Shown here: in pieces, positions 1 through 7,243 of the stretch
Position numbering within the stretch: position 1 is the first letter of the stretch
How the letters are laid out: each line of letters begins with the position of its first letter
Assembly: GCA_025769875.1 (NCBI GenBank)
Contig: JAGFNK010001219.1
Location: forward strand, 1 to 12,811
Direction: 5' to 3'
DNA length: 12,811 bases
From: Russula earlei
Lineage: Eukaryota > Basidiomycota > Agaricomycetes > Russulales > Russulaceae
Translations under genes and position numbers: made by a program
The notes under the pieces: model-generated
The model's input: only the letters and a program-made list of their open reading frames with translations
Told to the model about the DNA's origin: nothing
Database searches by the model: none

Positions 1-1015
1 GCCTATCTCAGAAGCAGTCATTAAAAAACGGATGATCTTCTCTTCACTATTACCATCACAAAAAACAATATAATAATGCAATACCGCAGGTATTACACCG
101 GCCGCGCCATTGGTAGGCGCTGTTACTACCCTTCCAAAGGAAGCATTCTCTTCATTAACAGCCAGGGCGAAACAGCTTACCCAATCCAGTGTATAGGCAA
201 AGCTGCTACCACCTTTGCGGATATTAGCGATCCATTCATCATAGTTATTGTAGGCCTGGTGATTCACCAGTTTTTTATTCAGGTTAAAAGCACGCCGCCT
301 TACCCGTAAACCACCCGGCAATTCACCCTGTGCATGGCAACCCCTGTAAATACAATCGCGCATGGTTTCCCAGAGCCTCCATACGCCTTGCCTTGTAGCG
401 GCTTCACTTCGCCATGCGAGTTCATTTTCCATCACTACCTCGCTGATGCTTAATCCTTTCATGCACCAATGCAAGAGGTCGTCTGCTGTATTGATCGGGA
501 AAGCCAGGTCAACTGTTTTATCCCTGCTACCCCCCTCTCCTTCTTTTACCACAAAGCCACCGCCAATAGAATAAAAGGTTTCACTCCAGCTATCACCATT
601 GTGTAATTCTACGAGAAAGGTGAGTGCGTTGGGATGAAAAGGGCAGGCTCTCATTATAGAGAAACTGTACCTGATCAGCCGGGTTAAAAGCAATCATCTT
701 TTCGTTACCCAGCAATAATTGTTCTGAGAGTTGTATATAACTGATCTTACCACTGATCGCGTTTACCTCTATGGTTACAGGGTCTTCACCGCATAAACCC
801 AGTATCACTGCTATATCAGTACCATGTCCTTTACCCGTTTTGGCCAAAGAGCCATATAACAAAACGGTTACAGCACTCACCTCCTGCAGGGATGCTCTTT
901 CACGAATGGTATCCAGGCAACGCAGTGCCGCACGCCAGGGCCCGAGGGTATGAGAACTGGAAGGCCCAACACCTATTTTAAACATGTCAAACACAGAGAT
1001 CGGTTCATGAGGCAT
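1..1015 (-). pseudogene. sdaA: L-serine dehydratase (L-serine ammonia-lyase, iron-sulfur type), frameshifted and cut by the window edge
   Basis: The family deaminates L-serine to pyruvate and ammonia in the cytosol using a [4Fe-4S] cluster. The N-terminus carries the family signature [20 protein letters not shown] (residues 7-26). The starting frame stays homologous to residue 126 (LPF) and then ends after 14 unrelated residues at 593. If one T is skipped in the coding run (AAAA on the plus strand, 637-640), the frame continues as [19 protein letters not shown] and is open down to base 1, including the C-terminal-domain motif [14 protein letters not shown] and then [14 protein letters not shown] at the edge. 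About 338 residues are thus visible; the usual length is roughly 450-470. The cluster cysteines expected near the C-terminus lie outside the window. Apart from the one slip the coding looks intact, so this is either a very recent pseudogene, a phase-variable homopolymer (only four bases, so unlikely) or a sequencing error. Start chosen: ATG at 1015, the only one before the signature. Confidence 0.88.
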
Positions 1016-1034
1016 AGCAGAAAATTGTAATCAA

Positions 1035-1042
1035 CAAATGTA
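1035..1042 (-). promoter_or_regulatory. Candidate -7 element (TACATTTG) for the serine dehydratase gene
   Basis: On the minus strand this reads TACATTTG, an exact match to the Bacteroidota -7 consensus TAnnTTTG, and ends 19 bases before the ATG at 1015. I do not see a clear TTTG -33 element at the usual spacing, so the call rests on the -7 match alone. Confidence 0.4.
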
Positions 1043-1150
1043 AGCTATCAGTTTTGTATATGTCCGTTAAACCAGCTGCTTTTGTTTATCTGCCTATTAT
1101 GGCGTTTATTTACACCCTCTAAAAAACACATTAGTCAACTATTTTTTATT

Positions 1151-2341
1151 ATGGAACTCTCTTCTCTACTGAACCGCTTCAGTGAACCTGAAACGTTGAA
1201 AATGGCTAAACTGGGCCGTGAACTACGCGCGAAAGGCGTTGATGTAATTGATCTTAGTTTGGGTGAACCTGATTTTGATACACCGCAACATATTAAGGAT
1301 GCCGCTATTAAAGCCATCCATGATAACTGGAGTCATTATACGCCGGTAGCGGGTTATTTAGATTTAAGAGAAGCGATCTGTTTTAAGTTTAAGCGTGATA
1401 ATAACCTGGACTATACACCTGAGAATATTGTAACTTCTACCGGCGCTAAACAAAGCCTTGCCAATACCATACTGGCATTGGTAGATGATGGTGAAGAAGT
1501 AATCATCCCTACTCCTTACTGGGTAACCTATAGTGAACTGGTTAAGATAGCCCGGGGTAAAGTGGTAGAAGTAAGAACCAGTGCAGCCAATCATTTCAAG
1601 ATCACGCCTGCACAACTGGAAGCTGCTATTACACCCAAAACAAAAGCGTTCCTGTTCTCTTCTCCGTGCAATCCTTCCGGCGCTGTATACAGCAAGGCCG
1701 AGCTGGAAGCACTGGCTGTTGTATTCAGGAAACATCCCGGCATTTTTATTATATCTGATGAGATCTATGAATACATCAACTTTGTAGGCAAGCACGAAAG
1801 CATTGCGCAATTCAGCGACCTGAAAGACCGCATCATTATTGTAAATGGTTTGAGTAAAGGCTTTGCTATGACAGGCTGGAGACTAGGCTATATTGCTGCA
1901 AATGCCACTGTAGCAAAAGCTACAGAAAAGCTACAGGGACAATTTACCAGTGGTACCAGCTCTATTACACAAAAAGCAGCAGTGGTTGCTTTAACTACTG
2001 ATCTTCGTCCTTCTATGGAAATGGTAGAAGAGTTTACCAGGAGAAGAGCGAGAACATTAGAGCTTGTGAAAGAGATACCCGGGTTAACCTGTTTTGAACC
2101 GGAAGGCGCTTTCTATATCTTCCCCGATGTTAGTTCTTACTATGGTAAATCAGATGGCACTACTACTATTCAGCATGCTGCTGATTTTAGTATGTACCTG
2201 TTAAACACGGCGCATGTATCTTCTGTAATGGGTGATGCATTTGGAGAACCTAATTGCGTTCGTTTTTCTTTTGCCAATAGCATGGGTAATATTGAGAAAG
2301 CATGGGCAAGGATCAAAGAAGCATTGGCGAAATTGAAATAG
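1151..2341 (+). CDS. aspC: Pyridoxal-phosphate-dependent class I/II aminotransferase, aspartate aminotransferase type
   Basis: Cytosolic PLP enzyme transferring the amino group between aspartate (or a related amino acid) and 2-oxoglutarate. Counting from the ATG at 1151 it has 396 residues, the normal length of the Iγ aspartate aminotransferases. Visible signatures: LSLGEPDFDTP near the N-terminus, CNPSG with the PLP-contacting Asn174, SDEIYE with Asp203 and Tyr206, the Schiff-base Lys236 in SKGFAMTGWRLGY, and a C-terminal VRFSFA with the carboxylate-binding Arg. The frame is open back to an ATG at 1082, but those 23 extra residues (starting MFICLLWRLF) have no counterpart in the family, so 1151 is preferred. 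It is divergent from the serine dehydratase gene across a 135-base gap and convergent with the SUMF1 gene. The exact amino-donor specificity cannot be told from sequence; a broader aromatic/aspartate enzyme is possible. Confidence 0.93.
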   Translation: MELSSLLNRFSEPETLKMAKLGRELRAKGVDVIDLSLGEPDFDTPQHIKDAAIKAIHDNWSHYTPVAGYLDLREAICFKFKRDNNLDYTPENIVTSTGAKQSLANTILALVDDGEEVIIPTPYWVTYSELVKIARGKVVEVRTSAANHFKITPAQLEAAITPKTKAFLFSSPCNPSGAVYSKAELEALAVVFRKHPGIFIISDEIYEYINFVGKHESIAQFSDLKDRIIIVNGLSKGFAMTGWRLGYIAANATVAKATEKLQGQFTSGTSSITQKAAVVALTTDLRPSMEMVEEFTRRRARTLELVKEIPGLTCFEPEGAFYIFPDVSSYYGKSDGTTTIQHAADFSMYLLNTAHVSSVMGDAFGEPNCVRFSFANSMGNIEKAWARIKEALAKLK

Positions 2342-2355
2342 CCAGCTATTTATAT

Positions 2356-2426
2356 TAGCCACGAATAACACGAATGAGCACGAATAAATAAAACCCATTC
2401 GTGATAATTAGTGTTATTCGTGGCTA
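2356..2426. repeat. 71-nt imperfect palindrome made of CACGAAT units between convergent genes
   Basis: The outer arms TAGCCACGAATAACAC (2356-2371) and GTGTTATTCGTGGCTA (2411-2426) pair perfectly over 16 bases. A symmetric 7x7 internal loop follows, then a second perfect stem CACGAAT/ATTCGTG (2379-2385 with 2397-2403) and an 11-base loop; everything is centred on 2391. The left half holds three CACGAAT units starting at 2360, 2369 and 2379; the right half holds two ATTCGTG copies and a degenerate ATTAGTG. It sits between the stops of the aminotransferase (2341) and the SUMF1 gene (2430) and could act as a two-way terminator, although no long T-run follows either arm. Similar CACGAATT-rich palindromes are, from general knowledge, scattered between genes in Bacteroidota, so this is probably one copy of a dispersed family. 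Confidence 0.85.
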
Positions 2427-2429
2427 CTT

Positions 2430-3488
2430 TTACCGGTTATAATCTGTCATTACCAACCGGAAGCCAATACGTTCCGAGGTTTGTTGCGGGTCCATCTTCT
2501 GCCTTACCGGTGGCTGCATATAAAAGTTACCATCCCGCCAGGAGCCTCCTTTTACTACACGCTCTTTCCCTTCCTCCGGGATACGAACGCGAACATCCGC
2601 TCTCCGTCTTACAAAATTAGCATCCTCATTCAACCGGAATATATCCAGCGCCCATTCTGCGGCATTGCCTTCCATTCCATATAAACCCAGGTAGCCTGCA
2701 GGAAATTTTTTAACCGGGTTTGTAAACAGGTAGCCATCCGCATCGCTTGTGCGGAGTGTATTACCTGTACTATCTGTACCCTCTCCATAATTAACCTGTA
2801 CCCTTCCATTGCCGGGGAATAATTTGCGTTGCAGCATGTCGTCGAAAGAAGGATAGTTGTTATTGTAATACCAGGTGTTCATAATAGCTGCCTTGGTAAA
2901 CTCTGCGTCGGTAGGCAAATGGAAATTCAGCAATACAGCTGAATCCGTGGTAGCGATGAAAGCTTGTTTTGACTTACCGGTCAACCACTTACAAAAGGCC
3001 ACTGCTGATTCAAAGCTGATGCCTACCACGGGATAATCATCCAGTGCTGTATAATCGGCAACGGTATATTTTTTCTTCTTTTCTGTAGCGGTAAAGTGAC
3101 TGAATAAGGCAGCGGTTTGCAGAATTGTATCCTTGCCAAATTGTGGCTTGTATTTATCATCGGTACTATCTGCCAAAAAGTAACGGTACATCTTATTGGT
3201 TACTTCTGTATTGAGCAGGTAATCACCCGTTACAGTAATATATCGTTGCCTTCCAACTGAGTTGATGCTATCGGAACCTTTAAACAAGCTGATATAAGTG
3301 AACTGGGGTACATACCGGAGATTGGGTAATATTTCATCCCATATCCCACCTTTTAACACGCTGGCTATGCGTTGTATCTTTTTTATTTTAGGAGCTGAGA
3401 GCGCATCAATATCTATCGGGGCCTGAGCCCATAACATAACAGGCAGGCAGTAACATACCAGGAATAAATAGTAAAGGCGCTTTTTCAT
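2430..3488 (-). CDS. Secreted SUMF1/formylglycine-generating-enzyme-like domain protein (GldJ/GldK-like), probably non-catalytic
   Basis: 352 residues. A signal peptide (about residues 1-23, basic start, hydrophobic core, ending LWAQA) sends it across the inner membrane. A SUMF1-type fold covers roughly residues 84-346, with the family marks YPVVGISFESAVAFCKWL (152-169), LPTDAEF (191-197), LYGMEGNAAEW (269-279), VVKGGSWRDG (311-320) and a terminal ERIGFRLVM. True formylglycine-generating enzymes use paired cysteines in the C-terminal part; here residues 320-346 contain none, so sulfatase activation is unlikely. In Bacteroidota, non-catalytic members include the gliding/type IX secretion proteins GldJ and GldK, but the rest of that gene cluster (gldL, gldM, gldN) is not next to it, and no lipobox is obvious. 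It lies downstream of a Gfo/Idh/MocA gene on the same strand but is separated from it by a terminator. Role: secreted protein of unknown partner. Confidence 0.85.
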   Translation of the reverse strand: MKKRLYYLFLVCYCLPVMLWAQAPIDIDALSAPKIKKIQRIASVLKGGIWDEILPNLRYVPQFTYISLFKGSDSINSVGRQRYITVTGDYLLNTEVTNKMYRYFLADSTDDKYKPQFGKDTILQTAALFSHFTATEKKKKYTVADYTALDDYPVVGISFESAVAFCKWLTGKSKQAFIATTDSAVLLNFHLPTDAEFTKAAIMNTWYYNNNYPSFDDMLQRKLFPGNGRVQVNYGEGTDSTGNTLRTSDADGYLFTNPVKKFPAGYLGLYGMEGNAAEWALDIFRLNEDANFVRRRADVRVRIPEEGKERVVKGGSWRDGNFYMQPPVRQKMDPQQTSERIGFRLVMTDYNR

Positions 3489-3536
3489 AAGCAGATCATT
3501 ATAGGTAAATAGAAGATGCAGTACAGCCAGGAATTA

Positions 3537-3582
3537 CACAAAAAACAGGTTACCAGTTACAGGTTTCCGGTTACTGGCAACC
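3537..3582 (-). terminator. Rho-independent terminator of the Gfo/Idh/MocA gene
   Basis: On the minus strand GGTTGCCAGT pairs with ACTGGTAACC (plus-strand arms 3548-3557 and 3573-3582) over ten bases with a 15-base loop, followed by TG and a run of six T. The one non-Watson-Crick position is a G·U pair in minus-strand RNA but an A·C mismatch in plus-strand RNA. The hairpin begins three bases past the stop codon at 3585. Confidence 0.75.
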
Positions 3583-3584
3583 GG

Positions 3585-4568
3585 CTAGCGGTATTCAAGT
3601 TGTACTATTTCCCTGATCTTATCCAACATGTCAATCAATAACAGCGAATCATCAAACGTCATAATGGGGCTTTCTTTTATACCCTGCTGCAGGCAATGGG
3701 TTACATGGGCAGCTTCATAACGATATCCCCAGCCCGGTAGTTCCAACACCGGCACTTCTTCATATTGAATGCCATCTGCTGACAATAATAAACGACTGGA
3801 AGGTTCATTGAACCGGTTGGTTAATTTGATATTGCCTTTGCTTCCAAAGATGTTGGCTTCAATAGGTATGGTAGCAGAGAAGGTGGAATATAACTGTGCC
3901 ATTGCACCGTTGTTATAAGTAAAGCCGGCTATACATTGCTCATCAATGCCATTGGCTGCACGGGTTATGGCTGCTGTAATACCATCGGGTTTACCTAATA
4001 CACCGAGTACCAGGAATATATTGTAGATGCCGATATCCAGTAAAGTGCCGCCACCCAATGCATGATCTGTTAAGCGTATCGGCGCTGTATCAGCAGGGCG
4101 AAAACCAAAGTTGGCTTGTACACAACTCACTTCACCAATAGTGCCATGAGCCAGTAATTCCTGTAGCTTTTGGTAGTGTGGTAAGAACCTGGTCCATAGC
4201 GCCTCCATTAAAAACACTTCCTGTTTCCTGGCCAAATCAATCATGGTTGTTACCTGCCTGCGGTTCATGGCAAAGGGCTTTTCGCAAAGCACTCCCTTTT
4301 TGTGTTGCAGGCATAGCAATGTATTCTCATAGTGCAGCACATGGGGTGTAGAGATATAAATAACATCTACTTCCGGGTCAGCGGCCAACGCTTCATAGCT
4401 GCCATGACTGCGTGGAATGGCATAGGTTGCAGCAAAGGCATCTGCGGCTTCCTTTGTCCGGGAGCCTACGGCTGCTACAATTGCAAAGGGAACATGTGAT
4501 AAATCCGACGCGAACTTATGTGCAATGCGTCCTGTACCTAGTATTCCCCAACGGATGAGTTGTGACAT
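3585..4568 (-). CDS. Gfo/Idh/MocA family NAD(P)-dependent oxidoreductase, dihydrodiol/sugar dehydrogenase-like
   Basis: 327 residues counted from the ATG at 4568, the normal size for the family. An N-terminal Rossmann fold opens with WGILGTGRIAHKFA (GxGxxA at residues 11-16). The cofactor and substrate site shows CEKPFAMN (EKP, residues 96-98), and the C-terminal α/β domain carries LDIGIYNI (residues 177-184, the DxGxY/H catalytic region). The stretch MEALWTRFLPHY resembles the branch containing dimeric dihydrodiol dehydrogenases and related D-xylose/glucose dehydrogenases, so oxidation of a sugar or diol is the best guess; the substrate is not determinable here. The frame is open upstream to 4667, but that would overlap the divergent methyltransferase gene and add a non-family tail, so the internal ATG just before the Rossmann strand is chosen. 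The protein looks cytosolic, as no signal peptide is present. Confidence 0.9.
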   Translation of the reverse strand: MSQLIRWGILGTGRIAHKFASDLSHVPFAIVAAVGSRTKEAADAFAATYAIPRSHGSYEALAADPEVDVIYISTPHVLHYENTLLCLQHKKGVLCEKPFAMNRRQVTTMIDLARKQEVFLMEALWTRFLPHYQKLQELLAHGTIGEVSCVQANFGFRPADTAPIRLTDHALGGGTLLDIGIYNIFLVLGVLGKPDGITAAITRAANGIDEQCIAGFTYNNGAMAQLYSTFSATIPIEANIFGSKGNIKLTNRFNEPSSRLLLSADGIQYEEVPVLELPGWGYRYEAAHVTHCLQQGIKESPIMTFDDSLLLIDMLDKIREIVQLEYR

Positions 4569-4594
4569 AGTGATAAGGTGTGGCCTAAGATAAC

Positions 4595-4602
4595 TATTTT
4601 TG
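4595..4602 (+). promoter_or_regulatory. Candidate -7 element (TATTTTTG) for the rlmK-like gene
   Basis: TATTTTTG matches TAnnTTTG and lies in the 43-base gap between two divergent genes, ending nine bases before the ATG at 4612. The resulting leader would be only a few bases long, and no clear -33 TTTG is present, so this is tentative. Confidence 0.3.
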
Positions 4603-4611
4603 CGCGCTATT

Positions 4612-5556
4612 ATGGATGATAAACTAACCATGTTTTCCAATCGCCTGTTAAAGGTATATAAACACAAGAGTAAGCAGGCGCGCAGGCAGTCTATTACCTG
4701 TTACCGGGTATATGATCATGACCTGCCGGAGTTTCCCTTTTGTATTGAATTATACGAGGATAAAGTATACCTGGCAGAATACCTGCGCAGGCATGGTATG
4801 ACGGATGAGGAACATGAAGCATGGCTGGAGAGCTGTGTGGCTATTATCTGCGAGTTGCTGCAGGTAAAAGATGAGAATGTATATATCAAGCAACGCAAAC
4901 GCAAGGCTAACCGGCACGATCAATATGAGAAGGTAGATGCACAACAGGAGTTCTTTACCGTAGAAGAGAATGGCCTTAAATTCCTGGTGAACCTGACTGA
5001 TTACCTGGATACCGGGCTGTTCCTGGATCATCGTATTACCCGGCAAATGGTGCGTGAACAGTGTGCCGGTAAACGATTACTCAACCTGTTTGCCTATACT
5101 GGTTCCTTTTCAGTATATGCAGCTGCCGGCAATGCTGCTACCGTAACCACTGTGGATCTTTCAAAAACCTATTTGAACTGGGCTGAGGATAATTTTGCCA
5201 TCAATCGTTTTAAAGATAAAGCACGATACGCATTTGTACATGCCGATGTAAAGCAGTACCTGAAAACGCTGGGGCCCAATAGCTTCGACCTCGTAGTGAT
5301 AGACCCTCCTACCTTTAGTAATAGTAAGCGAATGAAAGATTTCCTGGATATACAGCGCGATCATGTGGAACTACTCAACGATGTACTGGCAGCTACTACT
5401 GCCGGTGGCATGGTATGGTTTAGTACCAATTACACAAAATTCATCATGGAAACTTCGGAGATAAAGGCCAGTTCTATTAAAGATATTACCAGGGCTACTA
5501 CCCCATTCGATTTTGAAGGCAAGCTAAAGCGGTGGTGTTACCTGCTGGTAAAGTAA
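4612..5556 (+). CDS. rlmK: Stand-alone RlmK-type class I SAM-dependent 23S rRNA methyltransferase
   Basis: 314 residues that align by eye along their length with the C-terminal half (RlmK domain) of the enterobacterial fusion RlmL, which makes m7G2069 in 23S rRNA. Matching stretches include NRLLK...ARRQ near the start, CYRVYDHDLPEF (30-41), VNLTDYLDTGLFLDHR (126-141), the SAM-binding motif LNLFAYTGSFSVYAAAG (157-173), VDLSKTYLNWAEDN (181-194), and the catalytic-site motif DPPTFSNSKRM (231-241) followed by the IQRDH segment. The THUMP/RlmL half that makes m2G2445 is absent, so this is the unfused form. The frame extends back to a TTG at 4600; the ATG at 4612 is preferred. It is divergent from the Gfo/Idh/MocA gene and convergent with the next gene, so it is probably a single-gene transcript. 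Position specificity is inferred from homology; a different guanine target cannot be excluded. Confidence 0.88.
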   Translation: MDDKLTMFSNRLLKVYKHKSKQARRQSITCYRVYDHDLPEFPFCIELYEDKVYLAEYLRRHGMTDEEHEAWLESCVAIICELLQVKDENVYIKQRKRKANRHDQYEKVDAQQEFFTVEENGLKFLVNLTDYLDTGLFLDHRITRQMVREQCAGKRLLNLFAYTGSFSVYAAAGNAATVTTVDLSKTYLNWAEDNFAINRFKDKARYAFVHADVKQYLKTLGPNSFDLVVIDPPTFSNSKRMKDFLDIQRDHVELLNDVLAATTAGGMVWFSTNYTKFIMETSEIKASSIKDITRATTPFDFEGKLKRWCYLLVK

Positions 5557-5560
5557 TAAT

Positions 5561-5595
5561 AAAAGAGGCTGTCCTAAAAGGACAACCTCTTTTTA
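5561..5595. terminator. Bidirectional rho-independent terminator between convergent genes
   Basis: AAAAGAGGCTGTCC (5561-5574) pairs with GGACAACCTCTTTT (5580-5593) across a five-base TAAAA loop: 14 positions with one C·A mismatch when read on plus, which becomes a U·G pair when read on minus. The arms supply a T-run in both directions. It starts four bases after the rlmK-like stop and lies 30 bases after the stop of the minus-strand gene ending at 5625, so it can serve both. Confidence 0.88.
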
Positions 5596-5624
5596 TTGAT
5601 AACTTACAACGTATAACTTATAAC

Positions 5625-7190
5625 CTAATTCACCTTTTCCAGCCTCAAATTCAGTCTCTTTTCTTTCTTAAAATATTCCATGATCATTACAGAACCGGGC
5701 TTTGCAGGAAATACCTTTAAACTGGAAGCTTTAGATGCCAGCTCCAGCTTATCGTTGGAAAACTTCGTACCGTTGTAACGCATAGTATGGAAAGTTTCTC
5801 CCTTATAATCGCTGCTTCTTTCATAATCATTATAACAAATCGCAAAACTGTTCACCTCTTTATCTGCCGTTGTAAAAGCATAGTCAAAACCGCCAAGGGC
5901 TTTTACATACAGTGCTAAGGCATGCTGGCTATTCAAATCAGCATACATAGTGTGAAAGCTATTGGAATTCTTCTGCTGTATGGTAGCACCAGCTATCTTA
6001 TAATCAGGGGTGAATTGTAATATTACCATATCCGTAACCTTAATCTTGGTATTACCACCGCCGTTTACACGGCCACCCAGCATGCTTAATGCATTTACGG
6101 CAATACCTGCTGCATCAGCTACTCTTTTATAGCCTTCCCCTACTGCAAAAAGTTTCCCGTTAGATGATTGGATAATGTTATGGAAAAACAGGTAGCCAAT
6201 ATCATCTATCTTACCTTTTTCATTCAGGTTAACATACTTACCAATGTCTTTTGCCCAGGAATTATACGTACTGGATACTACCTGGCCGGTAGGGCTAATA
6301 ATATAAATTGCCAACCCCTGGCTAAAATCTCTTACTATATCATCTGTTTTGCTAAAGTAAGAACCCATAAAAAGCAAATTGCTGGAATTCTCCAGCTTGG
6401 TGCAATACTGTGGTACAAAGTTGAACTTATCTTTACTGCCATCCAGTTCAAAAACTTTCTTTTTGGTTTCATAGTTCAGGCCGATAATAGATGCCGTAGT
6501 TTTACCACTCATTGCCCTGTCTTTTTTAGATACTTCCAGTACAATGATACTGTCTGTAGCTCCCAGGAAAACGGCGGAAGCCCAGTGTTCTTCATCATTA
6601 GGGTTAAATGCCCATTGTTTACGACTTTCAGAAGAGTAATATTCCAGTTCATACGTATGCAGTTTACCATCGCGTAAGGGTATAATAGTAGCAAACCCTT
6701 TATCTGCCACACTAAATACCTCATCGTTGGTAGCGTCCTCATTATCACCACGCATCAATTCCAATTGTTTCAGGTATTCTTCGCTTTTTTTATCCAGCTC
6801 TTTGGTATAAGTAAACTTCAGCTTACCGTCAAAACCGTATACCCTTGATTCAAATATCTTTTCTTTCTTGTTATGAAACAAGAAGCTCAGTGCATTACCA
6901 TTATACGCAGCTTCCATTAACTGAACATCTTTGGAATCTGTAAACTTGATTTCCTTTACCTTATTCAGGTTTTGATCCAAGATACTCAAAGTATATTCAT
7001 TGGTCTTTTTATCTACTTTATCACTTTGATAGAAAAGAAAATAACCCTTTACCTGTCCGTCGCCAATAATAGAGCCGGAGTTTTTAAGCTGGGCCGAATA
7101 CACTTTGTCTACAGTGAGTTTGTTTTGAGCAGTTGCAACCACAGTGGCAATGCAACCAACAAATACAACGAGCAATACTTTTAATTTCAT
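5625..7190 (-). CDS. Secreted Bacteroidota protein of unknown function (possibly DUF6770)
   Basis: 521 residues from the ATG at 7190. The N-terminus MKLKVLLVVFVGCIATVVATAQ is a clear Sec signal peptide with a likely cut near ATA|QN, so the mature protein is periplasmic or exported. No transmembrane helix is visible after it. The remainder is rich in short alternating segments such as YFLFYQSDKVD, TLSILDQNLNKVKEIKF, ALSFLFHNKKEKIFESRVYG and LLFMGSYFSKTDDI, the repeating pattern expected of a β-propeller or other all-β fold; this is inference from sequence texture. It recalls a Bacteroidota-only uncharacterised family that I would place tentatively in DUF6770, from memory and not by search. The frame is open to 7220, but the internal ATG fits the signal peptide. 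It follows the M48 protease gene by 53 bases on the same strand, so the two may be co-transcribed; a TACATTTT element at 7224-7231 could also give it a promoter of its own. Confidence 0.8.
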   Translation of the reverse strand: MKLKVLLVVFVGCIATVVATAQNKLTVDKVYSAQLKNSGSIIGDGQVKGYFLFYQSDKVDKKTNEYTLSILDQNLNKVKEIKFTDSKDVQLMEAAYNGNALSFLFHNKKEKIFESRVYGFDGKLKFTYTKELDKKSEEYLKQLELMRGDNEDATNDEVFSVADKGFATIIPLRDGKLHTYELEYYSSESRKQWAFNPNDEEHWASAVFLGATDSIIVLEVSKKDRAMSGKTTASIIGLNYETKKKVFELDGSKDKFNFVPQYCTKLENSSNLLFMGSYFSKTDDIVRDFSQGLAIYIISPTGQVVSSTYNSWAKDIGKYVNLNEKGKIDDIGYLFFHNIIQSSNGKLFAVGEGYKRVADAAGIAVNALSMLGGRVNGGGNTKIKVTDMVILQFTPDYKIAGATIQQKNSNSFHTMYADLNSQHALALYVKALGGFDYAFTTADKEVNSFAICYNDYERSSDYKGETFHTMRYNGTKFSNDKLELASKASSLKVFPAKPGSVMIMEYFKKEKRLNLRLEKVN

Positions 7191-7243
7191 TGTTAATTTG
7201 GTTTTAGGTGAGAATAGCATATAAAAATGTAATCAATCTGTAT

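Noticed and set aside
1082..1150. Upstream extension of the aminotransferase starting at 1082
   Set aside because: The 23 added residues have no counterpart in class I aminotransferases; the ATG at 1151 gives the normal length.
4569..4667. N-terminal extension of the Gfo/Idh/MocA gene to 4667
   Set aside because: It would overlap the divergent methyltransferase start and put 33 unrelated residues before the Rossmann strand.
6168..6677. 169-residue plus-strand frame inside the secreted-protein gene
   Set aside because: It is antisense to a well-formed gene with a signal peptide, shows no recognisable motif, and has low-complexity hydrophobic and aromatic content typical of a shadow frame.
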